From Chlamydiales bacterium STE3 (GTDB lineage Bacteria; Chlamydiota; Chlamydiia; Chlamydiales; Parachlamydiaceae): a stretch of 64,000 nucleotides of DNA. Below, piece after piece: positions 43,052 to 51,627 of the stretch (positions are counted from its first letter, which is position 1; each line of letters begins with the position of its first letter). The notes under the pieces are model-generated. The model saw only the letters and a program-made list of their open reading frames with translations. It searched no databases and had not been told where the DNA came from. The position numbers and the translations under genes are program-made. The stretch is taken from the NCBI GenBank assembly GCA_011125455.1, contig VKHO01000025.1, positions 62,001-126,000 on the forward strand, read 5' to 3'.

Positions 43052-44241
43052 AGAACAAAATCAGTCACTTTTTTCATTCGATTGAGCTTTCAGCTTGGCT
43101 CACATTTACAGGGATTGTTCTTCTTTTTTCTGGTGCGGTGGTGATTACATTGGTTGCCCCTTCGTTTGTTGAACAGACTTGGATTGAACCTACAAGCCCT
43201 TACCAAGTGCAAATGTATGAAATAGCTGATCCACATTTTTATATTAGCAGCTCCGGAACAAGAGGGAATGATCTTCAGTTCGTCTACCATTTAAAAAATG
43301 ACTTTTCTCTCCATTCTTTTAAAGAAACGGAATCTATTAAGATTTTAGCAGACAAGGGTTTAGAGAAATATGTTACAAGAAAAGATGATCCCATTTTGAA
43401 ATTAACGTCCCGGCTTCTTTTATTACGTAAAGGAGATAAGGTCTCTGAGCACGCACAAGCGGGCTTTGAAATTTTTGAATTATACGATCCGCAAAAAACA
43501 GAAGTTTTCGCTTTAGCCCCTACAGATGGTATCTTGCAAGACTGGGTAGATGAAAATTTTGAAATTGTAGAGAAAGAGTATAAAGCTTCCTATCATCAAG
43601 GGCCAGGAGTGATCTATGTCAACAATCCTATGGAGTTTAGATTCCGTAGCTACAGCAGCGGCATGCATAATTATTGGCAGTATGATCCCAACGGAAAATC
43701 TATAGATAATTTGCAAGAATTGACAAGTGAACCCCTGGCTTTTCGTTCAAGAAAAGAGCTGATTGAAGCTGGAGAGCATATCTATGCGATTGAAGGATGT
43801 TGGTACTGCCACACTGATCAAACGCGAACCCTTATCCAAGACCTTGTCTTAAACGGTTCAGATTCCTATCCCGCTCCTCCTTCTTCTCCTAATGAATACA
43901 TTTATCAGCGGATTACTTTTCCTGGCACGAAAAGAAATGGCCCTGATCTTTCGCGCGTGGGAATCAAAAGGCCCAGTCGAGATTGGCATAAAGCCCATTT
44001 TTGGTCTCCTACAACGCAAAACCGAGGGTCAATTATGCCTTCATATAGACATTTCTTCGATTTTGATCCACGTGGAACTTCTCGCTACACTTCAGGTGTT
44101 CCCAACTATCAGTTTGAAGCAATTTTTCAGTACTTAATGACAAAAGGGACAAGGATTACGCCCCCGACTCAGGCTTGGTGGGTAGGTAAGGATCCTATTC
44201 AAACAAAAGAAATTATCGAAGGGATAAAGACACTGCCATGA
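43048..44241 (+). CDS. ccoO: Enlarged cbb3 oxidase mono-heme subunit CcoO-like
   Basis: 397 residues with an N-terminal membrane helix (WLTFTGIVLLFSGAVVITLV) and one heme c site (GCWYCHTDQTRTL, near residue 251) in a typical CcoO context, with IMPSYRHF as probable Met ligand. Ordinary CcoO has around 200-240 residues. Here about 190 extra residues (45-235) of strand-rich sequence lie between helix and heme domain. They could shape the docking face for the multiheme cytochrome. The stop overlaps the next start (ATGA). Confidence 0.88.
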   Translation: MKNKISHFFHSIELSAWLTFTGIVLLFSGAVVITLVAPSFVEQTWIEPTSPYQVQMYEIADPHFYISSSGTRGNDLQFVYHLKNDFSLHSFKETESIKILADKGLEKYVTRKDDPILKLTSRLLLLRKGDKVSEHAQAGFEIFELYDPQKTEVFALAPTDGILQDWVDENFEIVEKEYKASYHQGPGVIYVNNPMEFRFRSYSSGMHNYWQYDPNGKSIDNLQELTSEPLAFRSRKELIEAGEHIYAIEGCWYCHTDQTRTLIQDLVLNGSDSYPAPPSSPNEYIYQRITFPGTKRNGPDLSRVGIKRPSRDWHKAHFWSPTTQNRGSIMPSYRHFFDFDPRGTSRYTSGVPNYQFEAIFQYLMTKGTRITPPTQAWWVGKDPIQTKEIIEGIKTLP

Positions 44242-44408
44242 ATTTAGACAGCTATGGCATTCAAGGAATGGCGTTACACTATGCAACGGTTTTGCTATTT
44301 TTTGGAACAGCTCTGCTCATTTTTTTCTACCTTTGGTGGAAAAACCGCTTAGATATGGATGAAAGCCCCAAATTACAAATGTTCCGAGATGAGGATAACA
44401 ATGGATGA
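44238..44408 (+). CDS. Small CcoQ/CcoS-like membrane peptide
   Basis: A 56-residue single-span peptide (helix at residues about 15-34) that starts within the ccoO stop codon and overlaps the next gene by 8 bases. The tail LDMDESPKLQMFRDEDNNG resembles the tail of the CcoS-like peptide at 35.5 kb ([15 protein letters not shown]), suggesting duplication. The position after ccoO is that of CcoQ. Confidence 0.78.
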   Translation: MNLDSYGIQGMALHYATVLLFFGTALLIFFYLWWKNRLDMDESPKLQMFRDEDNNG

Positions 44409-44664
44409 AGAACAAGAAATAGAAATGTATGGCGATCCTGGAATTGCTTCTAAAGATGCGAAGGTTCCCAAATTCTTACTTCTTACCTATGCCATTTTAC
44501 CTATCTGGGGTTTATTTTCTCTCTATGCTTATTGGGGGGGAAGCTCTGGGTGGCTAGACCGGGGCTATTGGCAGCAATTGCAAAGAGCGGCGAATACTAC
44601 GTCGTCAGAAAAAAATTACATTGAAATTGAAGCGTTAAAAGAAAGAGAGGAAAAAAGGAGTTAG
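44401..44664 (+). CDS. CcoP N-terminus-like membrane protein without heme
   Basis: 87 residues. A polar N terminus (MYGDPGIASKDAKVPKFL) is followed by one membrane helix (LLTYAILPIWGLFSLYAYWGG) and a charged tail. The layout resembles the membrane-anchor part of CcoP or CcoP-associated peptides, but no CxxCH is present. The ATG at 44401 follows the ribosomal overlap pattern of the operon, whereas an earlier ATG at 44359 would run through the preceding peptide's frame region. Its end overlaps the convergent glycosyltransferase by 4 bases. It is last gene of the respiratory cluster. Confidence 0.8.
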   Translation: MDEEQEIEMYGDPGIASKDAKVPKFLLLTYAILPIWGLFSLYAYWGGSSGWLDRGYWQQLQRAANTTSSEKNYIEIEALKEREEKRS

Positions 44665-45617
44665 CACTTCAGCAGCCATTCTAAGGGGAGGAATTCAATG
44701 AGATTGCGCAAAAAACCCTGCTTATAGAACTTAAATTTTAACATCAAGCGGCGCTTTTCGAAAAATCCTACTTGATGGAGTCGAGTAAAAGCTTCTAAGG
44801 TCTCTCTGTCAGAATGAGATAAAAACTCTGCATAACGCGTTTGCAGGCACTTTGCCTGCTGTAGTTTTTTATGTGCATTAAGGCGTAATTTATTGCGTTC
44901 TTTGGGCTGATTGAAGCGTTTTAAAAAAGAAAACATCCCATATCTTTTAGCTCCCGTATCGTTACCCCCATGTTGGCGATAAAGCATTGTTTGCTTATCA
45001 ATACAAGCGACTTTTCCGAGGGCTATAGCGACAAGGCCAAGCCACCAATCATGCATCACTATATCATGAGGAAAGGGCAGCGCCAAATCTAAAAGAGGAC
45101 GGTTAGTTAACACTGTGCAACCGGTAATCACATTCTGCACAAGTTGTCTAGAAAGGTAGTGCCCTTTTTCCGGCACCAAATTGGAGTATTTCCAAAATGA
45201 GGAATGAATAAGTTGTTGATCCCTGTTGACGATTGTGAGATCTGTATGGACAAGAAGCGGAAATTTCGGCCCGTGAATTTCTTCCAATTGCTGCATTTTT
45301 TCTAAACTCTGCGCGACTTTATCTTGTTGCCAGATGTCATCAGCATCTGAAAACATGACGTAGTCGGCGCTGGAGGCTTCCGCGAGTTTTGCGAAGTTAC
45401 CGATAACGCCATCATTTGTTGGGGAGGAGATGAGCGTGATCTTTCCTGGATGCTCAGCGACAATTTTTTTTATAATGGCTTTCGTGGCATCTTGAGAAGC
45501 ATTATCTCGAATAATTAAATGAATTAAAGGATAGCTTTGATTCAGAATAGAGGTGATTTGTTCTTCAATGAATTGTTCTCCATTGTAAACAGCTAAAAGG
45601 ACTTGAACTGTCTTCAT
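44661..45617 (-). CDS. Family 2 glycosyltransferase
   Basis: 318 residues. The GT-A core is complete: VLLAVYNGEQFIEEQI at the start, IIRDNASQDAT with the nucleotide-binding Asp, and MFSDADDIW (DxD motif, near residue 94). WWLGLVAIALG and YRQHGGN further on match rhamnosyl/galactosyltransferases of O-antigen clusters. Cytoplasmic. It is the first gene of the polysaccharide locus and converges on the respiratory operon. The start is 110 bases from the O-antigen-ligase-like gene on the same strand. Confidence 0.92.
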   Translation of the reverse strand: MKTVQVLLAVYNGEQFIEEQITSILNQSYPLIHLIIRDNASQDATKAIIKKIVAEHPGKITLISSPTNDGVIGNFAKLAEASSADYVMFSDADDIWQQDKVAQSLEKMQQLEEIHGPKFPLLVHTDLTIVNRDQQLIHSSFWKYSNLVPEKGHYLSRQLVQNVITGCTVLTNRPLLDLALPFPHDIVMHDWWLGLVAIALGKVACIDKQTMLYRQHGGNDTGAKRYGMFSFLKRFNQPKERNKLRLNAHKKLQQAKCLQTRYAEFLSHSDRETLEAFTRLHQVGFFEKRRLMLKFKFYKQGFLRNLIEFLPLEWLLKC

Positions 45618-45727
45618 CTTTGCTTTGCTAAAGTAAAAAATCCTGATTCTACTCTATAACCCTAAAAAATGAACTAAAAAGAACTTTATATGCGATAAAA
45701 TCAAAAGTCTTTCTCTTCCTTTAGAAT

Positions 45728-47008
45728 TTATAGACTGGCAGAAGGGGAAGGGATCGGATAGGGTTTCTCAAAATCTCTCATGTAAACTAATTGCGGGATG
45801 GGGGGAGATAAGCTTTCTGCGACTAATAGGAAAAGAGCATAGACAATACCGCTGGTTAAAGAAATTAAGAAAGGATTGGTAAAGCCTGAGAGCAGCCACA
45901 GCCCGAAGAGAAGAAAAAAGGTCACTTTTAAAATCGAAACGGGCGGAATAATAAGCCTAAAGGAAATAATGCCCACAGGAACAAGCAGTAAGATCATGCC
46001 CACCATCCCAAATTGCATGAGGAAAGCCACCCACTGTACTTCATAGGCATGCGGAAGGAGATGGTCGCGGATGCATTGTGGCGTGTAGCCCCCAAGCCCT
46101 TGTCCTAAAAATGGACTTTCGTAATAGGCCCCCATCAAAGCGGTAATTTGATCGTGCCTTGTCAAATCAGAATAGTAGTTATCTTTGCTAAAAAGGCGCT
46201 TTTCCACAACCTGCATGACTTTTTCTGGAGTGGCGATCACAACACCCACAGCCATTAAAAAAACGGCAAAAATAGCAATCTTAATCATGTGTTTTAATTG
46301 AATCGTCATCCAATAAAAGAAAAGGCTGATTAAACACACAAAGAGCAGAAATCGCGAGAAACTTAAAAAATTAGAAAGCAGGCTGACAATAAAAAACGCA
46401 TAGGTAAATTTTTTGGAAAAATGGAGACCCAGTTCTTTTGCTTGTAGAACGAAATAAAGGATAAATGGAGTAACAATATCAACGGAGGTTTGAATACGCC
46501 CTACGCTGCCAAAAATTTCCATGCTCATGTATCTAAGGCCTGTTTTCTGCATGATAACCCACACATTGATGATTCCAAGCACGTGTAACAGCATTAAGAG
46601 AACTTTAGACAGGCAATAGGAAAAATTGGCGTAGATAACAACTTTGATAATCTTTTGGCTGGTAATGAGCTTTTGCTTCACAATATAAAAAGTGACGAAG
46701 GGGACAAAGAGAGTAATTAAAAAGACTTTAAATTGATCCATTTGCCCTGAAGGGCGTTGCGGATCTTGCTCGACACCAACGATGAACCAAAATAATAAGA
46801 AAGCAATGGAGAAAAAGACGATGAGCGTTGCTTGGACTTGGCTACGATTATAATGACGATTGCTCAAGAGATAAAAGATAAAAGAAAAGGCTGTGGCAAA
46901 AAATGTTAAGCTTTTTGGCGCAAAAAAACCGTGGTTTCCATCAGAGGGAAGGAGAAGGCCTGTACAGAGCATAAGAAGATAGGTCAAGAGCAAAATTTTC
47001 TTAATCAT
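45728..47008 (-). CDS. O-antigen ligase/polymerase-like membrane protein
   Basis: A 426-residue protein with about ten to twelve hydrophobic helices and a long periplasmic loop (residues about 255-310) containing GAYYESPFLGQGLGGYTPQ, the pattern of the Wzy_C/WaaL superfamily. Members ligate or polymerise lipid-linked glycans at the periplasmic face. As the locus has an ABC exporter, a ligase role is more likely than a Wzy polymerase, but sequence alone cannot decide. It is divergent from wzm. Confidence 0.85.
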   Translation of the reverse strand: MIKKILLLTYLLMLCTGLLLPSDGNHGFFAPKSLTFFATAFSFIFYLLSNRHYNRSQVQATLIVFFSIAFLLFWFIVGVEQDPQRPSGQMDQFKVFLITLFVPFVTFYIVKQKLITSQKIIKVVIYANFSYCLSKVLLMLLHVLGIINVWVIMQKTGLRYMSMEIFGSVGRIQTSVDIVTPFILYFVLQAKELGLHFSKKFTYAFFIVSLLSNFLSFSRFLLFVCLISLFFYWMTIQLKHMIKIAIFAVFLMAVGVVIATPEKVMQVVEKRLFSKDNYYSDLTRHDQITALMGAYYESPFLGQGLGGYTPQCIRDHLLPHAYEVQWVAFLMQFGMVGMILLLVPVGIISFRLIIPPVSILKVTFFLLFGLWLLSGFTNPFLISLTSGIVYALFLLVAESLSPPIPQLVYMRDFEKPYPIPSPSASL

Positions 47009-47385
47009 CTTTTCAATGGCAGGTTTAGCATAGCACTATACATGGCTGCCCCTTTTATTAAAATAGTCCTTTCTAAATTGCTAACAAAAGACGGGAGACA
47101 GATTGGATAATTCAGGGTGACAAAAAATAATTTTATTGAAGTGTTGATGGTTGCTTTATTAGTAGTAAGATAATTGTAAGTATTTTTTTAATCATTTTTA
47201 TCTCGACAAGGCAATTTTTTTATTCATTCTCTGGGAATGAAGTAGGAGTATCTATTGAGATCCTGGGGATCATAAGGAGGGAGGGCTAATCCAATTGGAA
47301 TTTGAGCTTATTAACCTTGACACCAATTCAATTTATCAGACAATATCTGTCCTTCAGAAACTTAAATGATTTTATTTTTTTAATC
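47009..47385. promoter_or_regulatory. Divergent region between ligase-like gene and wzm
   Basis: 377 AT-rich bases. It holds a 7-bp hairpin (TTCATTC 47223-47229 / GAATGAA 47235-47241) and purine-rich AAGGAGGGAGG near 47273. An upstream TTG (47302) could extend wzm by 28 residues but lacks support. No definite promoter boxes are seen. Confidence 0.45.
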
Positions 47386-48222
47386 ATGTCAGAAATTAAA
47401 GATCCTTCCTTTGTTGTGATTGAACCAAAAACCATACAAGGTGAATATTTTAAAGATCTTTTTAGATTTCGTGAACTCCTCTATTTTTTTTCTCACAGAG
47501 ATATTATCGTGAGATATCGCCAGGCTTTTTTTGGCATTTCTTGGGCTATTGTGCGCCCTCTTCTTACAATGCTAATGTTTACCCTTATCTTTGGGCGGAT
47601 CGCTCATCTTTCTTCAGGGAGCACTCCCTATTCCGTTTATGTTCTCGCAGGTATGATCCCTTGGCAGCTTTTTGCTAATACAACAATTGATACGTGTCAT
47701 TCCTTGTTGAATAATGCTCATTTGATCACTAAAATTTACTTTCCTCGTATGATTATTCCGATCAGCCAAACCATGGTGCACTTAGTCGATTTCTGTGTTA
47801 ATATCGTGTTCATTGCTTTATTAATGATATTTTTCCAAATTGAATTAACGCGCAATATTGTGTTCTTTCCCCTATTTATTTTGCTTATCCTGACTCTATG
47901 CACAGGTTCGGGCCTTTGGCTTTCTGCTTTGACGGTGAAGTACCGCGATTTCAAAATCATCATCCCTTTTGTCATGCAGTTCGGTATGTTTTTATCTCCT
48001 GTCGGTTATGGCACTTTCGTAATACCGGAGGAAATTAGGTTGCTTTACTTTTTAAATCCTCTTGTCGGAATCATCGATGGTTTCCGCTGGTGTTTGTTTG
48101 AAACAACTCATCCTTATATTTTCGTTTCCATTGGATTTTCTATTTGCATCTCCCTCTTTTTGCTTGTTTCAGGCTATATGTATTTTCGTTCTACAGAGCG
48201 CTCTTTTGCAGATCAGGTTTAG
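47386..48222 (+). CDS. wzm: Polysaccharide ABC exporter permease (ABC-2 type)
   Basis: A 278-residue inner-membrane permease with six hydrophobic helices. The N-terminal cytoplasmic part has LLYFFSHRDIIVRYRQAFFG and ISWAIVRPLLTMLMFTLIFG, the strongly conserved Wzm/KpsM entry region. With the ATPase at 48226 it exports undecaprenyl-linked glycans. ATG 47386 gives the usual length and N terminus. It is spaced 3 bases from wzt. Confidence 0.94.
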   Translation: MSEIKDPSFVVIEPKTIQGEYFKDLFRFRELLYFFSHRDIIVRYRQAFFGISWAIVRPLLTMLMFTLIFGRIAHLSSGSTPYSVYVLAGMIPWQLFANTTIDTCHSLLNNAHLITKIYFPRMIIPISQTMVHLVDFCVNIVFIALLMIFFQIELTRNIVFFPLFILLILTLCTGSGLWLSALTVKYRDFKIIIPFVMQFGMFLSPVGYGTFVIPEEIRLLYFLNPLVGIIDGFRWCLFETTHPYIFVSIGFSICISLFLLVSGYMYFRSTERSFADQV

Positions 48223-48225
48223 TTT

Positions 48226-49485
48226 ATGGCACGCATTATCGAAGTTCGAAATCTCTCAAAAAAATACCTTATTTACCATGAATTGCAAAGTGCTTATTCC
48301 ACGCTTGTAGAAACGTTATCCTATGGAACGAAAAGGTTACTTAAAAGAATCAATCCCTTTGCTAAAAACCCCCTTCCCCCTCTCAAAGCATGTGAAGAAT
48401 TCTGGGCTTTGAAAGATGTGAATATTGAAATCGAAGATGGCGACCGTATCGGTATCATTGGGAAAAATGGTGCTGGGAAATCCACTTTTTTAAAGATTAT
48501 TTCTAGAATTATTGAACCCACGTCGGGTTGGTTAAAAATCAATGGGCGTGTAGCAAGCCTATTAGAGGTTGGTACAGGGTTTCACCCCGAGTTAACAGGG
48601 AGGGAAAATATCTTCCTCAATGGCGCGATTTTAGGAATGAAAAAAAGCGAAATTAAAAAAAAGTTTGACGAAATCGTTGCTTTTTCAGAAATTGAGCAGT
48701 TTCTAGATACGCCTGTAAAGCGTTATTCCAGCGGAATGTACACACGTCTAGGATTTGCAGTTGCCGCCCACCTAGACCCTGACATTTTAATTATTGATGA
48801 AGTGCTTGCCGTTGGAGATATTCAGTTTCAAGAAAAATGCTTTAAAAAAATTAATGAGCTTGGGAAATCTATCCGCACGGTTCTTTTTGTCAGCCATAAT
48901 CTACCTGTGATCGCAAGCCTTTGTAACAAGGGTGTGCTTTTTGAAAAGGGAAAAATAAAAACGCATGGGGCTATCGATAAGTGTGTCAATGAATACCTTT
49001 GCACACACCGTACAATCGGTTCTCTTTGGGAAGGAAACCTAGGAGATGATTTCTTAAGGATTTATAAAGCGTATCTTACCCCTTCAGATCTTTCCAAAAA
49101 TTTCTATAGCGCAGGTGAGATGGCTTCAATTACCTTAGAGTATGAAGTGATCAAGTCCCTTCCAGACTTTGCTCTGGGCTTTTGTATTTTTAATTCAAGA
49201 GGGCAACTCCTTGCTCGTTCTTTTGTAGGAGATGAAGCAAAAATATTTAATCAATTCTCAACACTAGGAAAACACCGCCTCTCTTACTCCTTTCCAGTAA
49301 ATTTCTTTAGGGATGATGAATACTACATCTATGTTTTTTATGGGCGATTTGGCAAAGAAAACATGCTTGGTGATCAGATTGGACTTAAACTACCCGTTTA
49401 CTCCCCAAATATGACGACGAATTACTCAATGCGCAATGCCTTAATCGATGGAGTCTTTCTCGGTGCGGATTGGGTGTTGGAATAG
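48226..49485 (+). CDS. wzt: Polysaccharide ABC exporter ATPase with C-terminal domain
   Basis: 419 residues. The N-terminal ABC ATPase has Walker A GKNGAGKST (near residue 82), signature YSSGMYTRLGFAVA and Walker B DILIIDEVLAVGD, plus the LTGRENIFLNG segment typical of Wzt. The last roughly 150 residues form a beta-rich Wzt_C domain (ALGFCIFNSRGQLLARS, YIYVFYGRF), which in other O-antigen systems binds the non-reducing end of the glycan. That implies a capped or modified chain end, for which the locus offers methyltransferases. Confidence 0.95.
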   Translation: MARIIEVRNLSKKYLIYHELQSAYSTLVETLSYGTKRLLKRINPFAKNPLPPLKACEEFWALKDVNIEIEDGDRIGIIGKNGAGKSTFLKIISRIIEPTSGWLKINGRVASLLEVGTGFHPELTGRENIFLNGAILGMKKSEIKKKFDEIVAFSEIEQFLDTPVKRYSSGMYTRLGFAVAAHLDPDILIIDEVLAVGDIQFQEKCFKKINELGKSIRTVLFVSHNLPVIASLCNKGVLFEKGKIKTHGAIDKCVNEYLCTHRTIGSLWEGNLGDDFLRIYKAYLTPSDLSKNFYSAGEMASITLEYEVIKSLPDFALGFCIFNSRGQLLARSFVGDEAKIFNQFSTLGKHRLSYSFPVNFFRDDEYYIYVFYGRFGKENMLGDQIGLKLPVYSPNMTTNYSMRNALIDGVFLGADWVLE

Positions 49486-49488
49486 GCT

Positions 49489-50784
49489 ATGGCAAAAATT
49501 GTTTTATGGTGTAACGATGTCATCGGTAAAAAAATGGCCGGACCTGCCATTCGTTACTGGGAATTTGCAAAAGCTTTATCCAAACACCACGAAGTCATCC
49601 TCTTAGCAAAAAATGGAGAGCAGGACTTCGAAGCCCCTTTTAAAATCTTAAAAAATAGCCTTCGTCATTTGCGTCGCGTATTGCCCTCTTCAGTCGCTTT
49701 GATCACTCAAGACGTGCCTCCGATGATGGCTTTCCTTGCAAAATTGCAGGGTGTTCGGATAATTCTAGACGCCTACGATCCTGTTGTCTTGGAAAACTTA
49801 GAAATTTTTAAAGAGAGGAGCGCCTTTCAAAGAAATTATCATTATGATGCGATTTCTACAAGCCAGCTTTTTTCATTTCGCATGGCAGATTTTATTATTT
49901 GTGCCAATGAACGCCAACGAGACCTATGGCTCGGGTTATTAATGGGATTGCGTTTGCTGACTCCTCAAACCTACTCTAGTGATTGTACTCTTCGTTTTAA
50001 GCTAGATGTTGTTCCCTTTGGCCTGCCCACCACGCCTCCTTGCTCTTCAGGCGTTGGCTTAAGGCAAAAATATGGCCTAGATAAAAAAGCAAAGGTTCTT
50101 TTATGGGGGGGAGGCATTTGGAACTGGTTTGATCCGCTTACTCTTATAGAAGCCCTCCATCTTGTTTTAGCGGAGAGGCAAGATGTTTACCTCGTCTTCA
50201 TGGGTATCAAGCATCCTAACCCTACCGTACCTGAAATGAAAATGGCACATGCTGCTTTAGAATTGGCAAAAAAATTGGATCTTTTCGATAAACATGTTTT
50301 CTTTAACTTCGACTGGACTCCCTACGAAGAGCGCCAAAATTTTTTGCTCGACGCAGACATTGGAGTTTCCACCCATTTGAACCACTTAGAGACAGCCTTT
50401 TCTTTTAGAACACGTATTTTAGATTACATCTGGGCAAAGCTGCCGATGGTTTCTTCTGAAGGGGACTATTTTTCCGAACTGATTAAAGAAAAGGCTCTTG
50501 GGGAAGTTGTTCCCTGTCAAAATGTTCAGGCATTGGCACATGCGATACAAAATCTCCTTCAATCTGAAAATAGCGCAGGCATTAAGCAGCGCTTAGAAGT
50601 ACTTCAAAAAGAGATGTTTTGGGAAAAAATTATTGCTCCAATCGAAGTTGCAGTTGAAAGGTTTCTCAACGAAAAGAAACCCACCCTCTCTTTTTCTAAT
50701 CTGAAAGAAATCCTAAAGGCGTTTTTAAAAATGCGCGGTCCTGAAAAAGTCTTTAAAAAAGCCCTTTCTCTCCTACGGTCTTAA
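49489..50784 (+). CDS. GT-B (family 4-like) glycosyltransferase
   Basis: 431 residues. The acceptor-side N-terminal domain includes MAGPAIRYWEFAKAL. The donor-side domain begins with LLWGGGIWNWFDPLTLIEAL and contains FFNFDWTPYEERQNFLLDAD, then a nucleotide-sugar site ending in FRTRILDYIWAKLPMV in place of the usual ExxxxxxxE stretch. Genes of this type commonly follow Wzm/Wzt in polysaccharide loci. It is third gene of the wzm operon, ended by a hairpin terminator 62 bases downstream. Confidence 0.87.
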   Translation: MAKIVLWCNDVIGKKMAGPAIRYWEFAKALSKHHEVILLAKNGEQDFEAPFKILKNSLRHLRRVLPSSVALITQDVPPMMAFLAKLQGVRIILDAYDPVVLENLEIFKERSAFQRNYHYDAISTSQLFSFRMADFIICANERQRDLWLGLLMGLRLLTPQTYSSDCTLRFKLDVVPFGLPTTPPCSSGVGLRQKYGLDKKAKVLLWGGGIWNWFDPLTLIEALHLVLAERQDVYLVFMGIKHPNPTVPEMKMAHAALELAKKLDLFDKHVFFNFDWTPYEERQNFLLDADIGVSTHLNHLETAFSFRTRILDYIWAKLPMVSSEGDYFSELIKEKALGEVVPCQNVQALAHAIQNLLQSENSAGIKQRLEVLQKEMFWEKIIAPIEVAVERFLNEKKPTLSFSNLKEILKAFLKMRGPEKVFKKALSLLRS

Positions 50785-50845
50785 GCTTTGCTCGCAAGTG
50801 CGTTTTTCCTTAGATATAGGAGACACAGTCTAGCAAAAAATAAGA

Positions 50846-50884
50846 CCTTATAGGACTACCATAGCCCTATAAGGAAGTTTTTTT
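50846..50884. terminator. Bidirectional Rho-independent terminator
   Basis: CCTTATAGG (50846-50854) pairs with CCTATAAGG (50866-50874), 11-base loop, followed by T-run 50878-50884 on the plus strand. The minus-strand read also ends in a T-rich run (TCTTATTTTTT). It lies between convergent genes. Confidence 0.85.
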
Positions 50885-50889
50885 AAGTT

Positions 50890-51627
50890 TTAACGTTTTT
50901 CAATAATGCATAAGCTTCCATAAAATTGGATAGAGAGAATATTTTCTTGAAAATAGTTAAGTTCAGCCCTTAAAACAGGGGGCATTTTTTCGATATCAGC
51001 GCAACCGGTTCGTGCTGAAGGAAAATTGATATAGTCAACTAATGTTTGCAGTGTTTGCACCATTGTCCCTTCTCCTGCCTTAGGCTCTTCTTGTGTGCCG
51101 TTCCCACCGTAGCTTGTCCAATACGAAGTGCAAAGATCTTCGATAATGTATAATCCTCCACTTTTTAGAAGTGGGAATAGAGAAACAAAACTATTGAACT
51201 GCTGCTCCATGCGATGGCCACCATCATCGATGATGATATCAAAATCTTTACCTACGTTCTGCGCAAAGGTATGCAATTGGTTTAAGTCTGCCTGATCTAA
51301 AAAAAAGTATTTGGATGTTGGGGAATAGTATTCGATACTTTGGGGGTTAATATCGATAAAGTAAAGATCCCCTTTTGGAAAATAGAGGTCCCACATTTTA
51401 ACTGAGCAGCCTTTATTAATTCCTATTTCAAGGAATTTAATAGGCTCATTCTTTAATTTTGCAAAATGTTTTGCATAGATTTTCGTATAGTTATGAAAAA
51501 GGGAGCTTTTATCTGTATTTGCTTCAACAGCCAATCGATCTAGACAAGCGTATTCTGTAGATTCATCCGCGGTAAGTGGATTTAAGCTAGCGAGCAGGAA
51601 GAGCGCAGAATAAAAAAAGTTTTTCAT
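50890..51627 (-). CDS. SAM-dependent methyltransferase-like protein with signal peptide
   Basis: 245 residues. The core is a class I methyltransferase fold: FLEIGINKGCSVKMWDLYF (SAM motif I), LYFIDINPQSIEYY (acidic end of strand 2), FDIIIDDGGHRMEQQ (motif with likely metal ligands) and GGLYIIEDLCTSYW. This resembles the TylE/macrocin O-methyltransferase and CmcI-like groups. Unexpectedly it begins with a clear signal peptide (MKNFFYSALFLLASLNPLTA), which would export it away from SAM. It stands alone on the minus strand between two polysaccharide operons. Confidence 0.85.
   Translation of the reverse strand: MKNFFYSALFLLASLNPLTADESTEYACLDRLAVEANTDKSSLFHNYTKIYAKHFAKLKNEPIKFLEIGINKGCSVKMWDLYFPKGDLYFIDINPQSIEYYSPTSKYFFLDQADLNQLHTFAQNVGKDFDIIIDDGGHRMEQQFNSFVSLFPLLKSGGLYIIEDLCTSYWTSYGGNGTQEEPKAGEGTMVQTLQTLVDYINFPSARTGCADIEKMPPVLRAELNYFQENILSIQFYGSLCIIEKR

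Noticed and set aside
44359-44400. Upstream ATG extending the CcoP-N-like peptide by 14 residues
   Set aside because: The extension only reads the preceding peptide's gene in another frame; ATG 44401 fits the overlapping-operon pattern.
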